A stretch of DNA of 10,781 bases, taken from NCBI GenBank assembly GCA_043764015.1, contig JAYUKY010000078.1, positions 1 to 10,781 on the forward strand. Direction: 5' to 3'. Numbering within the stretch: position 1 is the stretch's first letter; each line of letters opens with the position of its first letter. This DNA is from JANYGM01 sp043764015. GTDB lineage: Bacteria > Bacteroidota > Bacteroidia > Cytophagales > Thermonemataceae. Made by a program: the position numbers and the translations under genes. Below, piece by piece: positions 1-7,034 of this stretch. Under the pieces are notes generated by a model. That model ran no database searches. It was not told the DNA's origin and worked only from the letters and a program-made list of their open reading frames with translations.

Positions 1-41
1 AATAAATAAAATTATGAAAATTTTCCTAAGTTGTTATTTTT

Positions 42-248
42 ATGAAAATTCCAAGTCATCTTTTATATATTTGCAACGGAACTTTTACAGCAACAATAAA
101 TTTGGGAATGTATCAGAAACGGAGATATAGGCTCTTTACAAAATTAATTAAAACTATATTTGAAGAGTTTTTAGCATTCACTAAAAAAGAAAAAAAGAAA
201 TCAAAAAAACAAGCTAAATCTTCTTTAAATGATATATTGAAGACTTAA
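42..248 (+). CDS. Small basic hypothetical ORF (68 aa), doubtful
   Basis: I do not recognise this ORF. It would encode 68 residues with a very Lys-rich C-terminal half (KKEKKKSKK around residues 49-57) and no signal peptide or clear domain. The next in-frame stop upstream is TAA at 27-29, so it does not continue from outside the window in this frame. A second ATG at 14 opens the neighbouring frame for 38 codons and overlaps it, so the region could also be a frameshifted remnant of one gene. The ORF ends 143 bp before the patatin-like gene on the same strand. In such AT-rich DNA an ORF of this size can occur by chance, and poly-A runs easily give Lys-rich translations. Confidence 0.25.
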   Translation: MKIPSHLLYICNGTFTATINLGMYQKRRYRLFTKLIKTIFEEFLAFTKKEKKKSKKQAKSSLNDILKT

Positions 249-249
249 C

Positions 250-286
250 TTGACGGCTATGGGGCAAGCCCAGTCCCTATATTTTG
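250..286. other. GC-rich intergenic patch with weak hairpin, then pyrimidine tract
   Basis: In the 143-bp gap before the patatin-like gene, a GC-rich patch stands out. It contains TGGG, a 5-nt loop and CCCA (about 260-272), flanked by GG and CC that could extend the fold through internal loops. It starts two bases after the stop codon of the small upstream ORF. A pyrimidine tract of mostly T follows at about 291-320. This could be a weak terminator or a fragment of a dispersed palindromic repeat. No clear Bacteroidota -7 element (TAnnTTTG) is seen before the ATG at 392. Confidence 0.25.
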
Positions 287-391
287 ATATTTACCTTTTC
301 TTTTTTTCTTTTTTTCTTATTGATTTTTGAAAAAACCTGCTTATATTGAGGTCGTTTTAAGGCATTCAAAGCATTTATTTTACTAATCAAA

Positions 392-2785
392 ATGAAAACC
401 CTTCTTTTTAAACTCTTTATAATCCTCAAAAACCTTTTTATTAACATTTATCAATTCTTTGTAAACGTCATCAAAGAAATATTCCTCTCACGCCTATTTT
501 ATACCCTTCCTTTCCAACTTCTGCTTGTAAACATTAAGAAAAATCAAATCATAATGCTTATTTGGGTTGTCTTATTTCTGATTATTACCAAAAGTATTGG
601 CACAACTATTGGCTTGCCTTATCTTTTTTTAGAGCCTGAATATATGGATAGGGTCAATTTTTGGGGTATTTTCATTGTTGGGCTGACTCTGGGTGGCTTT
701 ACAATGTCTTATCACATCACTTGTTACATTTTGGACGGGCATCAATTTAGTTTTTTGGGCGGACTTAAACATCCGTTCTCAAAATTTTGTATCAATAATA
801 GTTTAGTTCCGCTTAGTTTTATGGCACTTTATCTATACAACTACTATCATTTTCAAAATATTGATGCCCTAGAAGATAAAAACGACATTTATCTCAAAAT
901 GGGGGGCTTATTTCTTGGTTATACCTTAATGAAAGGGCTTTTTTGGGTGTATTTTCTTCTTACGAACAAGGATATTTTTAAGTTTTTCAAGCTGAATTTT
1001 AATATTAAGATACGAAGGACTATTATTAGCAGGGTAAATATTATGGAACGCTACAAATCTGCCAAAGAACAGAATTATAGGGTTGATTTTTACCTTAATG
1101 ACTACTTTGTGCCCAAGCGTGCCAATGAACACACTGCCGTAGAACGCCAAGCTATCTTCAAAGTTTTCAAACAAAACCACTTCAATGCTGTTTTTATACA
1201 GATAATTATCCTAACTGTTGTCCTTGTTTTTGGTTCTAACAATAATAATCCTGTTTTTCAGATACCTGCAGCGGCAAGCGTATTGTTACTTATGACTATT
1301 TTCTTGATGTTTTTGGGTGCGTTGTCTTATTGGATGCGTGGTTGGACAAATGCGGCTATTTTTGTTTTGATATTTGGACTTAATTTTGCCTTAAATCACG
1401 AGTTTTTTAAGATGAATTATGAGGCTTATGGAATGGATTATCATACCAACAAAAAACCTGAATATTCTCTCGCAAAAATTGCAGAAGTTACCGCAGACTC
1501 TAATTATAAAAAGGATTTTGATAAGACTATTAAGCTCTTAGATAATTGGCGTAACAAGTTCCCAAAGAATGAAAAGCCCAAATTAGTCTTTATTTGCAGC
1601 AGTGGAGGAGGTCTTAGGGCAACTGCTTGGACTATGCGCACACTTCAACACGTTGATAGCACGCTAGGAGGGCAACTTATGGAGAACACAATACTTATGT
1701 CGGGGGCATCTGGTGGTATGGTGGGGGCGGCTTACTTTCGTGAGTTGGCTTTACAGAAGAATATGGGCAAAAATATCAATATTTATGCCAGAGAATACTT
1801 TGAGAACATCTCGCGAGATAACCTCAACTCCGTCACTTTTAGTTGGGTGGTCAATGATTTGTTTTTTAGGTTTAAAAAGTTTGTTTATAACAAAAGAGAA
1901 TACAATGAAGACAGAGGATATGCGCTAGAAGAGAGTTTGAACCACAATACAGGTGGCATTTTAGATAAACCTTTGTCTGCTTATAAAGACTCAGAGGAAA
2001 AAGGACTTGTGCCAATGCTTTTGCTTACGCCTATTATTGCTAATGATGGGCGTAAATTGTATATTTCTCCACAAAATATGTCGTATATGTGCGCTCCAAA
2101 CATCTATCAATCACGTTTTATCAACCAAAAAATTAAAGGAATAGAATTTTTAAGGTATTTTGAGATGCAAAAGAGTGAAGATTTGCGTTTTTTGACAGCT
2201 ATTAGGATGAACGCAACTTTTCCGTATATGACACCAACCATAAAGTTGCCCAGTCAGCCTGAAATGCAGATAATGGATGCGGGTCTGATAGACAACTTTG
2301 GCGTAAGTAGCGCAGCAAGATTTGCTTTTGTCTTCAAAAATTGGATTACGAAGAACACCTCTGGCGTGGTGGTGGTCTCAATACGAGATACGCCCAAAGA
2401 CCGTCCTATTGAGGACAAGCTAGAAGTTTCTCTGTTTGAGAAATTATTTATGCCGTTGGAGAGCATTTATACCAATCAGGAACATATACAAGATATTCAT
2501 AATGATGACCTTATGGAGTTCTCACAATCTTGGTTTCCTAACAATTTTGTTCATAAAGTGGAGTTTCAATATGTTCCTATTTCCAAAAATATGCAAGAAA
2601 TTAGGGACAAAATGGAAGGTAAAATCAAAATAGACCCTAAGAAAATCATCATTTCGGAGCGTGCAAGCCTAAGTTGGCATCTTACGAGGAAAGAAAAAGA
2701 GAGTTTGTACCGTACCATTTATGAAATACGCAACCAAACCGCACTAAGACAGTTAAAATTTCTGCTTAAAATCAAAAAACAGTAA
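392..2785 (+). CDS. Membrane-anchored patatin-like phospholipase
   Basis: This is a 797-residue protein in two parts. The first ~335 residues are hydrophobic and hold about six or seven likely membrane segments (near 52-72, 83-103, 130-145, 162-182, 258-275, 285-304 and 311-328), with a charged loop at about 190-255. The C-terminal part (about 385-700) is a patatin-type serine hydrolase. The oxyanion-hole motif SSGGGLR is at 393-399, the nucleophile elbow GASGG at 428-432 gives Ser430, and DAGLIDNFG gives the dyad Asp619. In patatins these residues hydrolyse acyl esters of membrane lipids by a Ser-Asp dyad. The usual DGG/DGA motif reads DAG here. I infer a phospholipase or lysophospholipase held at the inner membrane with its active domain probably in the cytoplasm. 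Substrate is unknown. The ATG at 392 follows an A-rich leader and is the first in-frame Met. Confidence 0.85.
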   Translation: MKTLLFKLFIILKNLFINIYQFFVNVIKEIFLSRLFYTLPFQLLLVNIKKNQIIMLIWVVLFLIITKSIGTTIGLPYLFLEPEYMDRVNFWGIFIVGLTLGGFTMSYHITCYILDGHQFSFLGGLKHPFSKFCINNSLVPLSFMALYLYNYYHFQNIDALEDKNDIYLKMGGLFLGYTLMKGLFWVYFLLTNKDIFKFFKLNFNIKIRRTIISRVNIMERYKSAKEQNYRVDFYLNDYFVPKRANEHTAVERQAIFKVFKQNHFNAVFIQIIILTVVLVFGSNNNNPVFQIPAAASVLLLMTIFLMFLGALSYWMRGWTNAAIFVLIFGLNFALNHEFFKMNYEAYGMDYHTNKKPEYSLAKIAEVTADSNYKKDFDKTIKLLDNWRNKFPKNEKPKLVFICSSGGGLRATAWTMRTLQHVDSTLGGQLMENTILMSGASGGMVGAAYFRELALQKNMGKNINIYAREYFENISRDNLNSVTFSWVVNDLFFRFKKFVYNKREYNEDRGYALEESLNHNTGGILDKPLSAYKDSEEKGLVPMLLLTPIIANDGRKLYISPQNMSYMCAPNIYQSRFINQKIKGIEFLRYFEMQKSEDLRFLTAIRMNATFPYMTPTIKLPSQPEMQIMDAGLIDNFGVSSAARFAFVFKNWITKNTSGVVVVSIRDTPKDRPIEDKLEVSLFEKLFMPLESIYTNQEHIQDIHNDDLMEFSQSWFPNNFVHKVEFQYVPISKNMQEIRDKMEGKIKIDPKKIIISERASLSWHLTRKEKESLYRTIYEIRNQTALRQLKFLLKIKKQ

Positions 2786-2794
2786 CCTTTTTTC

Positions 2795-2822
2795 AATTAC
2801 GAATTACAAATTACGAATTACG
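2795..2822. repeat. Tandem 7-bp repeat, four copies of AATTACG
   Basis: Directly after the patatin-like gene there are four consecutive heptamers: AATTACG, AATTACA, AATTACG, AATTACG, with a partial fifth after them. The array lies in the 120-bp gap before the glycosyltransferase gene. It has the same 7-bp pitch and a related core (TACG) to the inverted array at 6947-7034. Function is unknown. The remaining gap to 2905 is AT-rich with no clear promoter. Confidence 0.8.
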
Positions 2823-2905
2823 GAATACATTATAACATCATTTTGCCGCTGCTTGTGTCTTCATAAACAACAATTTACTTAAAATATTTTCCTTTTTTCT
2901 TCAAA

Positions 2906-3961
2906 ATGTACTCTAATTTGCCGCTTGTTTCTGTTATTTGCTTGTGTTATAATCACACTTGCTTTGTGGAGGAGGCCCTCAACTCAATACTTTTACAAAC
3001 TTACCAAAACATTGAGATTTTTATTGTTGATGATGCTAGTAAGGACGAAAGCAAAGACAAAATAAACGAAATAATTGCTGATTATGAACTGAAAACACTA
3101 CAAAATGACCAACCTTTAAGGCATATTCGCATTTTTGATAACATAAAAAACATTGGTAATTGTGCTTCTTTCAACCTTGCGCTGGCTCATATTAAAGGAA
3201 AATATATTATTGACTTTGCTACTGATGATATTTTGATGCCAACGCACATAGAAAGCTTAGTAAATGCTTTTAAAAACTTAGATGAAAGTGTTGGGGTGAT
3301 ATTTACGAATGCAATGTATATCAATGAGCTTTCAGAACATATTAAAACACATTTTAAAGTCAATAAAGAACTACAAAATATACAGCATATTCCGCAAGGT
3401 GAGCCAAAAGGGTATCTTTTTAAGGATATTTTAGAGAATTATTTGATTTGTGCGCCTACTATGATGATAAAAAGTGATGTCTTTTTGCACAAACAAATAG
3501 GTATTTTGGGTTATGATACCACTTTGAGCTATGAAGATTTTGATTTTTGGGTGCGGACTACACCAATTTGGAAATATGTTTATGTTGATACCTGCTTAGT
3601 GAAGAAAAGAATGTCTGATTTTTCTCTTTCCAACAAATTTTATCAGAAAAAAGACAACAATTATCAAAATATTCTTCTAAAAGATACACTAAAAATACTC
3701 AAAAAAGCTGTTTTGTTCTGTAAAGAAAAACAAGAGTACAAAGCACTTGCCAAAAATACCTTTTATCATTTACGTCAATGTTTTTTTATGGAAGATTTTG
3801 AGTTAGTGAATGATTATCAAGACTTTGTAAAGGTAAATAGCTTGACTAATCATTTACCTTTTTTCTCTAAAATCTTACTAAAAATGTTATCTTTACTCTC
3901 TAAATACAACATAAAAACAAACTCTTTGTATAATTTTTATAGAAAAATAAATAAACTTTAA
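2906..3961 (+). CDS. Family 2 glycosyltransferase
   Basis: This 351-residue protein has a GT-A fold glycosyltransferase domain in residues 7 to about 225. Visible landmarks are the opening strand VSVICLCYNH (8-17), the nucleotide-binding VDDAS (41-45), DFATDD (103-108) in the place of the DxD metal and sugar-nucleotide motif, and SYEDFDFW (208-215) in the position of the acceptor-side ED motif. The remaining ~120 residues are a helical, Lys-rich tail with no recognisable domain and no obvious membrane segment. Such enzymes transfer a sugar from a nucleotide donor to a growing glycan, usually at the cytoplasmic face for capsule, O-antigen or other surface polymers. Donor and acceptor cannot be read from the sequence. 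The ATG at 2906 places the first strand close to the N-terminus, as is usual for the family. The CapA-type gene downstream fits a surface-polymer role, but the 92-bp gap between them holds two hairpins. Confidence 0.9.
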   Translation: MYSNLPLVSVICLCYNHTCFVEEALNSILLQTYQNIEIFIVDDASKDESKDKINEIIADYELKTLQNDQPLRHIRIFDNIKNIGNCASFNLALAHIKGKYIIDFATDDILMPTHIESLVNAFKNLDESVGVIFTNAMYINELSEHIKTHFKVNKELQNIQHIPQGEPKGYLFKDILENYLICAPTMMIKSDVFLHKQIGILGYDTTLSYEDFDFWVRTTPIWKYVYVDTCLVKKRMSDFSLSNKFYQKKDNNYQNILLKDTLKILKKAVLFCKEKQEYKALAKNTFYHLRQCFFMEDFELVNDYQDFVKVNSLTNHLPFFSKILLKMLSLLSKYNIKTNSLYNFYRKINKL

Positions 3962-3990
3962 CTGTCGCTTGGCTCTTGCCAAGTGACGGT
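3961..3990 (+). terminator. 13-bp stem-loop at the glycosyltransferase stop codon
   Basis: The arms 3961-3973 and 3978-3990 pair along 13 positions, including two G-T wobbles, around the 4-nt loop TCTT. The core CTTGGC/GCCAAG is perfect. The stem starts on the last base of the stop codon TAA. No T-run follows (TATAAAAG), so this is not a textbook intrinsic terminator. It may protect the 3' end of the mRNA, attenuate read-through into the CapA gene, or be part of a dispersed palindromic repeat. Confidence 0.5.
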
Positions 3991-3997
3991 TATAAAA

Positions 3998-4012
3998 GAG
4001 GCTTCCAGCCTC
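3998..4012. repeat. Second hairpin, GAGGCT/AGCCTC
   Basis: A perfect 6-bp stem (3998-4003 with 4007-4012) around the 3-nt loop TCC lies 7 bp after the larger hairpin. The two together form a compact double-hairpin element in the gap between the glycosyltransferase and CapA-type genes, with 41 bp of AT-rich sequence left before the next ATG. Confidence 0.6.
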
Positions 4013-4053
4013 AACAAACACTAAATAAACAACCTCAAATCATTACATAAAAT

Positions 4054-5445
4054 ATGAAAAAACCTACTCTTTTACTCTCTTCTCTTTGTATTTTTGCTAT
4101 TATAGGAATAATTATTGCTTGCACGCCTTCTGAAAGCAAACAAACATCAACAAAATATCAACAAAAAATAATATCAAATGAAAATAATATTTTATTTGCA
4201 GTTGTTGGTTTTGCATCAGAACAAACAAACATTTCTTTAACAGAACTCAAAAAAAGTTATTCAGAAAATAAAATATACGTTTTAGAAAGCGTAAAGCCAC
4301 AAGCAGACGTTTTATTTCAAGGAAAGAATACAAAGACAATTAAAAATCTTAGTGATTTTAGCGTGTTGGCAAAAGATAATATCTTAATTGTTGATTTATC
4401 TAGCCTAATACCACAATTTAGGGCTTTACAAGTTGATAATATTACTTTTTTTGATGATAATAACACAAAAAATCAACTAAAATATCCTCTCATTATTGAC
4501 AAAAATACACTTTTTGATTACAAAAATAGTATTACTAAATTTACTTTGACTGGGGTTACTGCCGTTACTCGTGTTACGGGTATGCAAACTGAAAAAAACG
4601 GTGTAAAATGGCTTACAGAGAAACTTTTACCAGAATTTAAGTATTCTGATTTGACTCATATTAGTAATGAAGTGTCTTTTATTGCTGATTGCAAACTAGA
4701 AAGAGGTATGAAATTTTGTAGTAAAGAGGCGCATTTTCAGTCTTTTCTTGATTTGGGTGCTGATATTGTAGAACTCACAGGAAACCATAACCTAGATTAT
4801 GGCACAAAACCTTACGAAAATTCTATAAATCTCTATAAAAAGAATAATATACAGACTTTTGGAGGTGGAATAACTCCTGCTGATGCCTTTAAACCACTTA
4901 TTATTACACTTAAAGACAATAAAAAAATAGCTTTTGTTGGTTATAATGAACTTTGTCCTTGCGCAGAATGTGCTGATAGTCCTAAAAGTATGGGAGCGGC
5001 TCGTTACGATAGTGCAAAAGTTAAAAAGATTATCACAGAACTAAAAAAAGATGCTCAAATACAATATATTTTTGCATCTGTGCAGTTTGCGGAGTCTGAT
5101 AACTATTTTCCAACAAAAGCACAAGAAAAAGTTTCTCGCTATTTGATTGATTTAGGAGCTGATTTTGTGTACGGCTCACAAGCGCATAATGTGCAATATG
5201 TAGAAATGTATAAAGGTAAACCAATTTTTCACGGATTAGGAAACTTTATGTTTGACCAGATACATAGAAATGCTGTTAGACAAGGATTTTTTCTACATAA
5301 TTATATCTATAATGGAAAAGTAGTACAATCTTTTCCTGTTTTTACATTCACCGCAGACGACAGACAACCATCATTAGCCAATCAAGAACAAGTTACAGCT
5401 ATAAAAAAAGCAATTTATCTTGATAAATGGTTGTATAAAAAATAG
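4054..5445 (+). CDS. CapA-family (poly-gamma-glutamate type) lipoprotein
   Basis: This 463-residue protein starts with a lipoprotein signal peptide. A hydrophobic stretch at about 6-22 ends in IIIAC, giving the lipidated Cys23, so it should sit in the envelope. Residues about 45-155 form an unassigned N-terminal domain. Residues about 162-435 match the CapA/PGA_cap metallophosphoesterase-like domain: HISNEVSF (202-209), TGNHNLDYG (242-250), YGSQAHNVQ (373-381) and GLGNFMFDQ (394-402). The opening motif, normally GD-x-M in CapA proteins, reads TGVTAVTR (166-173), so the expected first Asp is absent. Cysteines occur at 213 and 222 and in the cluster CPCAEC (301-306). CapA proteins act in export or anchoring of poly-gamma-glutamate and other surface polymers, and some relatives may be phosphoesterases. 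No capB or capC is visible nearby, so gamma-glutamate capsule formation is not supported and the substrate is unknown. Confidence 0.8.
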   Translation: MKKPTLLLSSLCIFAIIGIIIACTPSESKQTSTKYQQKIISNENNILFAVVGFASEQTNISLTELKKSYSENKIYVLESVKPQADVLFQGKNTKTIKNLSDFSVLAKDNILIVDLSSLIPQFRALQVDNITFFDDNNTKNQLKYPLIIDKNTLFDYKNSITKFTLTGVTAVTRVTGMQTEKNGVKWLTEKLLPEFKYSDLTHISNEVSFIADCKLERGMKFCSKEAHFQSFLDLGADIVELTGNHNLDYGTKPYENSINLYKKNNIQTFGGGITPADAFKPLIITLKDNKKIAFVGYNELCPCAECADSPKSMGAARYDSAKVKKIITELKKDAQIQYIFASVQFAESDNYFPTKAQEKVSRYLIDLGADFVYGSQAHNVQYVEMYKGKPIFHGLGNFMFDQIHRNAVRQGFFLHNYIYNGKVVQSFPVFTFTADDRQPSLANQEQVTAIKKAIYLDKWLYKK

Positions 5446-5469
5446 CAAAAATAGCAGTTTTTGAGGCAG

Positions 5470-5503
5470 AATTCCCAAAAAGTTTCCAACTTTTTGGGGA
5501 ATT
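5470..5503. terminator. Stem-loop between convergent genes
   Basis: A perfect 11-bp stem (5474-5484 with 5488-5498) surrounds the 3-nt loop TCC. It extends outward by AATT/AATT after a single bulged G at 5499. The arms include A5 and T5 runs. It lies 25 bp after the CapA-type stop and 51 bp from the stop of the convergent lipoprotein gene, so it probably ends transcription from one or both sides. The T-run after the stem is weak on the + strand. Confidence 0.65.
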
Positions 5504-5554
5504 TACTAGAAATTTATTTACAATATACTACTTATTTCTCAATAATGTTCTTAA

Positions 5555-6151
5555 CTATTTCATACGAATAACCACACCAGGCGCATCATTTTCATCTTTT
5601 CGTTTCTTTTTAAACATAGTAATTTTGTAATCTTTTTTACTTTTCCAATGGAAAATACTGTCTTTGCTATCTTTTCCATCTCTTACGCCATTCATTTCGC
5701 CATATTTTGCAGTAAAATATTTCTTAAAAACGTCCATTACTTGACTCTCAAAATTCACAAAAATATCCAGTTCCATTTGTTTTATTTGCTGATTTTTGTC
5801 TAAAATATAACGAGCATCAGCCACATCATTTTCTTTGAGTTCCACCATATAAATGCGCAAGGAGTCGTTACTATCATTTTTTTGAAGTTTTCCAATTTCC
5901 TTTCTCTTAATGGCACTAATAGAATCTCCAAAACTAAGCCCACGCAAATCTCCTTCTTCTGTGAGCATAAGTTGCTGAACAATAGGGTCATAATCAAGGA
6001 AATTGACTTTGTTATCCAACTTTTTGACTGTATCTTTTACAGTAACTTTCGCTACTTCTTTTTTATCTTTTTGCACTGTTTTATTACAGGAAAGTAGTGC
6101 AATAAACACGCAAAAGCTTGCTAGAAGTGTTATTTTGTAATTCTTTTTCAT
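5555..6151 (-). CDS. Lipoprotein of unknown function (198 aa)
   Basis: I do not recognise the family. The first 22 residues are a lipoprotein signal: a charged start (MKKNYK), a hydrophobic core and the lipobox LLSC with Cys22. A Lys-rich linker (about 24-48) follows. The folded part (about 52-198) opens with GDLRGLSFGDSISAIKRKE (67-85). This resembles the 'G-x-x-F-G-x-s-x-x-x-v' helix start seen in several small periplasmic alpha/beta proteins, including BamE-like folds, but the likeness is too loose to assign. The end is very basic (KKKRKDENDAPGVVIRMK). Expected location is a membrane leaflet facing the periplasm. It converges on the CapA-type gene and diverges from the TVP38-type gene, with 124 bp of AT-rich sequence between the two start codons. 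Confidence 0.75.
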   Translation of the reverse strand: MKKNYKITLLASFCVFIALLSCNKTVQKDKKEVAKVTVKDTVKKLDNKVNFLDYDPIVQQLMLTEEGDLRGLSFGDSISAIKRKEIGKLQKNDSNDSLRIYMVELKENDVADARYILDKNQQIKQMELDIFVNFESQVMDVFKKYFTAKYGEMNGVRDGKDSKDSIFHWKSKKDYKITMFKKKRKDENDAPGVVIRMK

Positions 6152-6275
6152 AAAATTTAGGAATATTTTTTAATGTTTAATTGTAAATATGATTTTATTT
6201 AAAAAATCCGTAATGATTTGTTGTGATTTTGCGTAAATTTACAAATAATCATCAAACCTACAAAAAAATTAAAAA
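6152..6275. promoter_or_regulatory. Divergent intergenic region with GTAAATTTAC palindrome
   Basis: This 124-bp gap separates two divergent start codons and must carry promoters for both genes if each is transcribed on its own. The one visible structure is the perfect 10-bp palindrome GTAAATTTAC at 6233-6242. It could be an operator half-site pair, but AT-rich palindromes of this length arise readily by chance. I found no good TTTG plus TAnnTTTG pair at 19-21 bp spacing on either strand. Confidence 0.3.
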
Positions 6276-6968
6276 ATGTTTTTCCTTCTAAAATATCTCC
6301 AAGAAAATAAAAAATCAACCTTCTTAATTGTTTTATTGGCACTTTTGCCTTTACTTACAAGTTCATTTTTCATTTTTTATAGCTCACAAAACGAAATTTT
6401 CCTAAGAAATTTGGCTATTTATCAAAAAATAATTTTCTTTTTGATAAGTATTTTTACAACGGCGTTTGCACTCACACCAACCACGCTGATTGCGCTTATG
6501 AGTGGGTTTTTGTGGGGTTTTGAGGCTATTTTCGGACTAATTATTAGCTACGGAATGGCAGCAATAGTAGGTTATTTTTTTGGTAAAAAAATAGACAATG
6601 GACATCTTAATGATTTTTTCTCCCAAAATGAAAAACTTAACTTATTACAATCTAAAATAGAAAATAAAAGTATCATTATTATACTTCTGATGCGTATTTC
6701 TCCAATTTTACCTTTTGCTATTACTAATATTTTTTTAGCAATGCTCAAAATAAATTTTTCTAAATTCTTGGTTATGAGCATATTAGGAATGTTGCCACGC
6801 ACTACATTGGCAGTGTGGCTAGGCGCACAATCAAGCACACTCAAAGCAGCTTATCAAAGCGGAAATTTGGGTATTTCGCAACTATTTGTGGTTGGTTTGG
6901 TGCTATTTTCTATTGTTGGCTTGGGTATTGTAGGAAAACAAATATTAAGTACGAAGTACGAAGTTTGA
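6276..6968 (+). CDS. TVP38/TMEM64-type VTT-domain membrane protein
   Basis: This 230-residue, almost entirely hydrophobic protein has likely membrane segments near 15-35, 48-65, 67-100 (probably a re-entrant plus transmembrane pair), 132-160, 162-182 and 198-221. The VTT (DedA-like, SNARE-associated) signature is visible: LTPTTLIALMSGFLWG (66-81) followed by a Gly-rich helix ending in GYFFGKK (99-105), then LLMRISPILPFAITN (137-151) with the conserved Arg140 and Pro pair, and PRTT (174-177). Relatives are lipid flippases or scramblases or membrane-homeostasis transporters; here the substrate is unknown. Length is normal for the family. The last five residues and the stop (TKYEV, TGA) are encoded by the heptamer repeat that begins at 6947, so the C-terminus appears to have been set by the repeat. 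Confidence 0.85.
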   Translation: MFFLLKYLQENKKSTFLIVLLALLPLLTSSFFIFYSSQNEIFLRNLAIYQKIIFFLISIFTTAFALTPTTLIALMSGFLWGFEAIFGLIISYGMAAIVGYFFGKKIDNGHLNDFFSQNEKLNLLQSKIENKSIIIILLMRISPILPFAITNIFLAMLKINFSKFLVMSILGMLPRTTLAVWLGAQSSTLKAAYQSGNLGISQLFVVGLVLFSIVGLGIVGKQILSTKYEV

Positions 6969-7034
6969 GGTACGAAATTTGAAGTACGAAATTCTGTTGT
7001 ATTTTTCGTACCTCGTACCTCAAACTTCGTACCT
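6947..7034. repeat. Inverted array of 7-bp repeats between convergent genes
   Basis: The left arm (6947-6988) is six heptamers in exact register: AAGTACG, AAGTACG, AAGTTTG, AGGTACG, AAATTTG, AAGTACG. The right arm (7007-7034) is four heptamers in reverse complement: CGTACCT, CGTACCT, CAAACTT, CGTACCT. Positions 6954-6974 pair with 7014-7034 at 20 of 21 positions, which would give a long hairpin with a 39-nt loop. The left arm contains the TGA stop of the TVP38-type gene (6966-6968). The right arm overlaps the first two bases of the TAG stop (7033-7035) of the opposite gene. It may act as a bidirectional terminator. Confidence 0.85.

Noticed and set aside
2795..2822. CRISPR-like array
   Set aside because: The units are only 7 bp and directly adjacent, with no spacers and no cas genes.
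392..3961. CBASS-type or similar defence operon with a patatin effector
   Set aside because: No nucleotidyltransferase (cyclase), Cap2/Cap3 or other defence gene is adjacent, and this patatin has a large membrane domain unlike the soluble CapV-type effectors.
4054..5445. Poly-gamma-glutamate capsule operon
   Set aside because: Only the CapA-like gene is present; no capB- or capC-like gene is visible, and its neighbours are a glycosyltransferase and an unrelated lipoprotein.
6233..6242. GTAAATTTAC palindrome as a defined operator
   Set aside because: It is a single AT-rich 10-mer with no second copy or known regulator match; it is kept only as a note on the divergent intergenic region.
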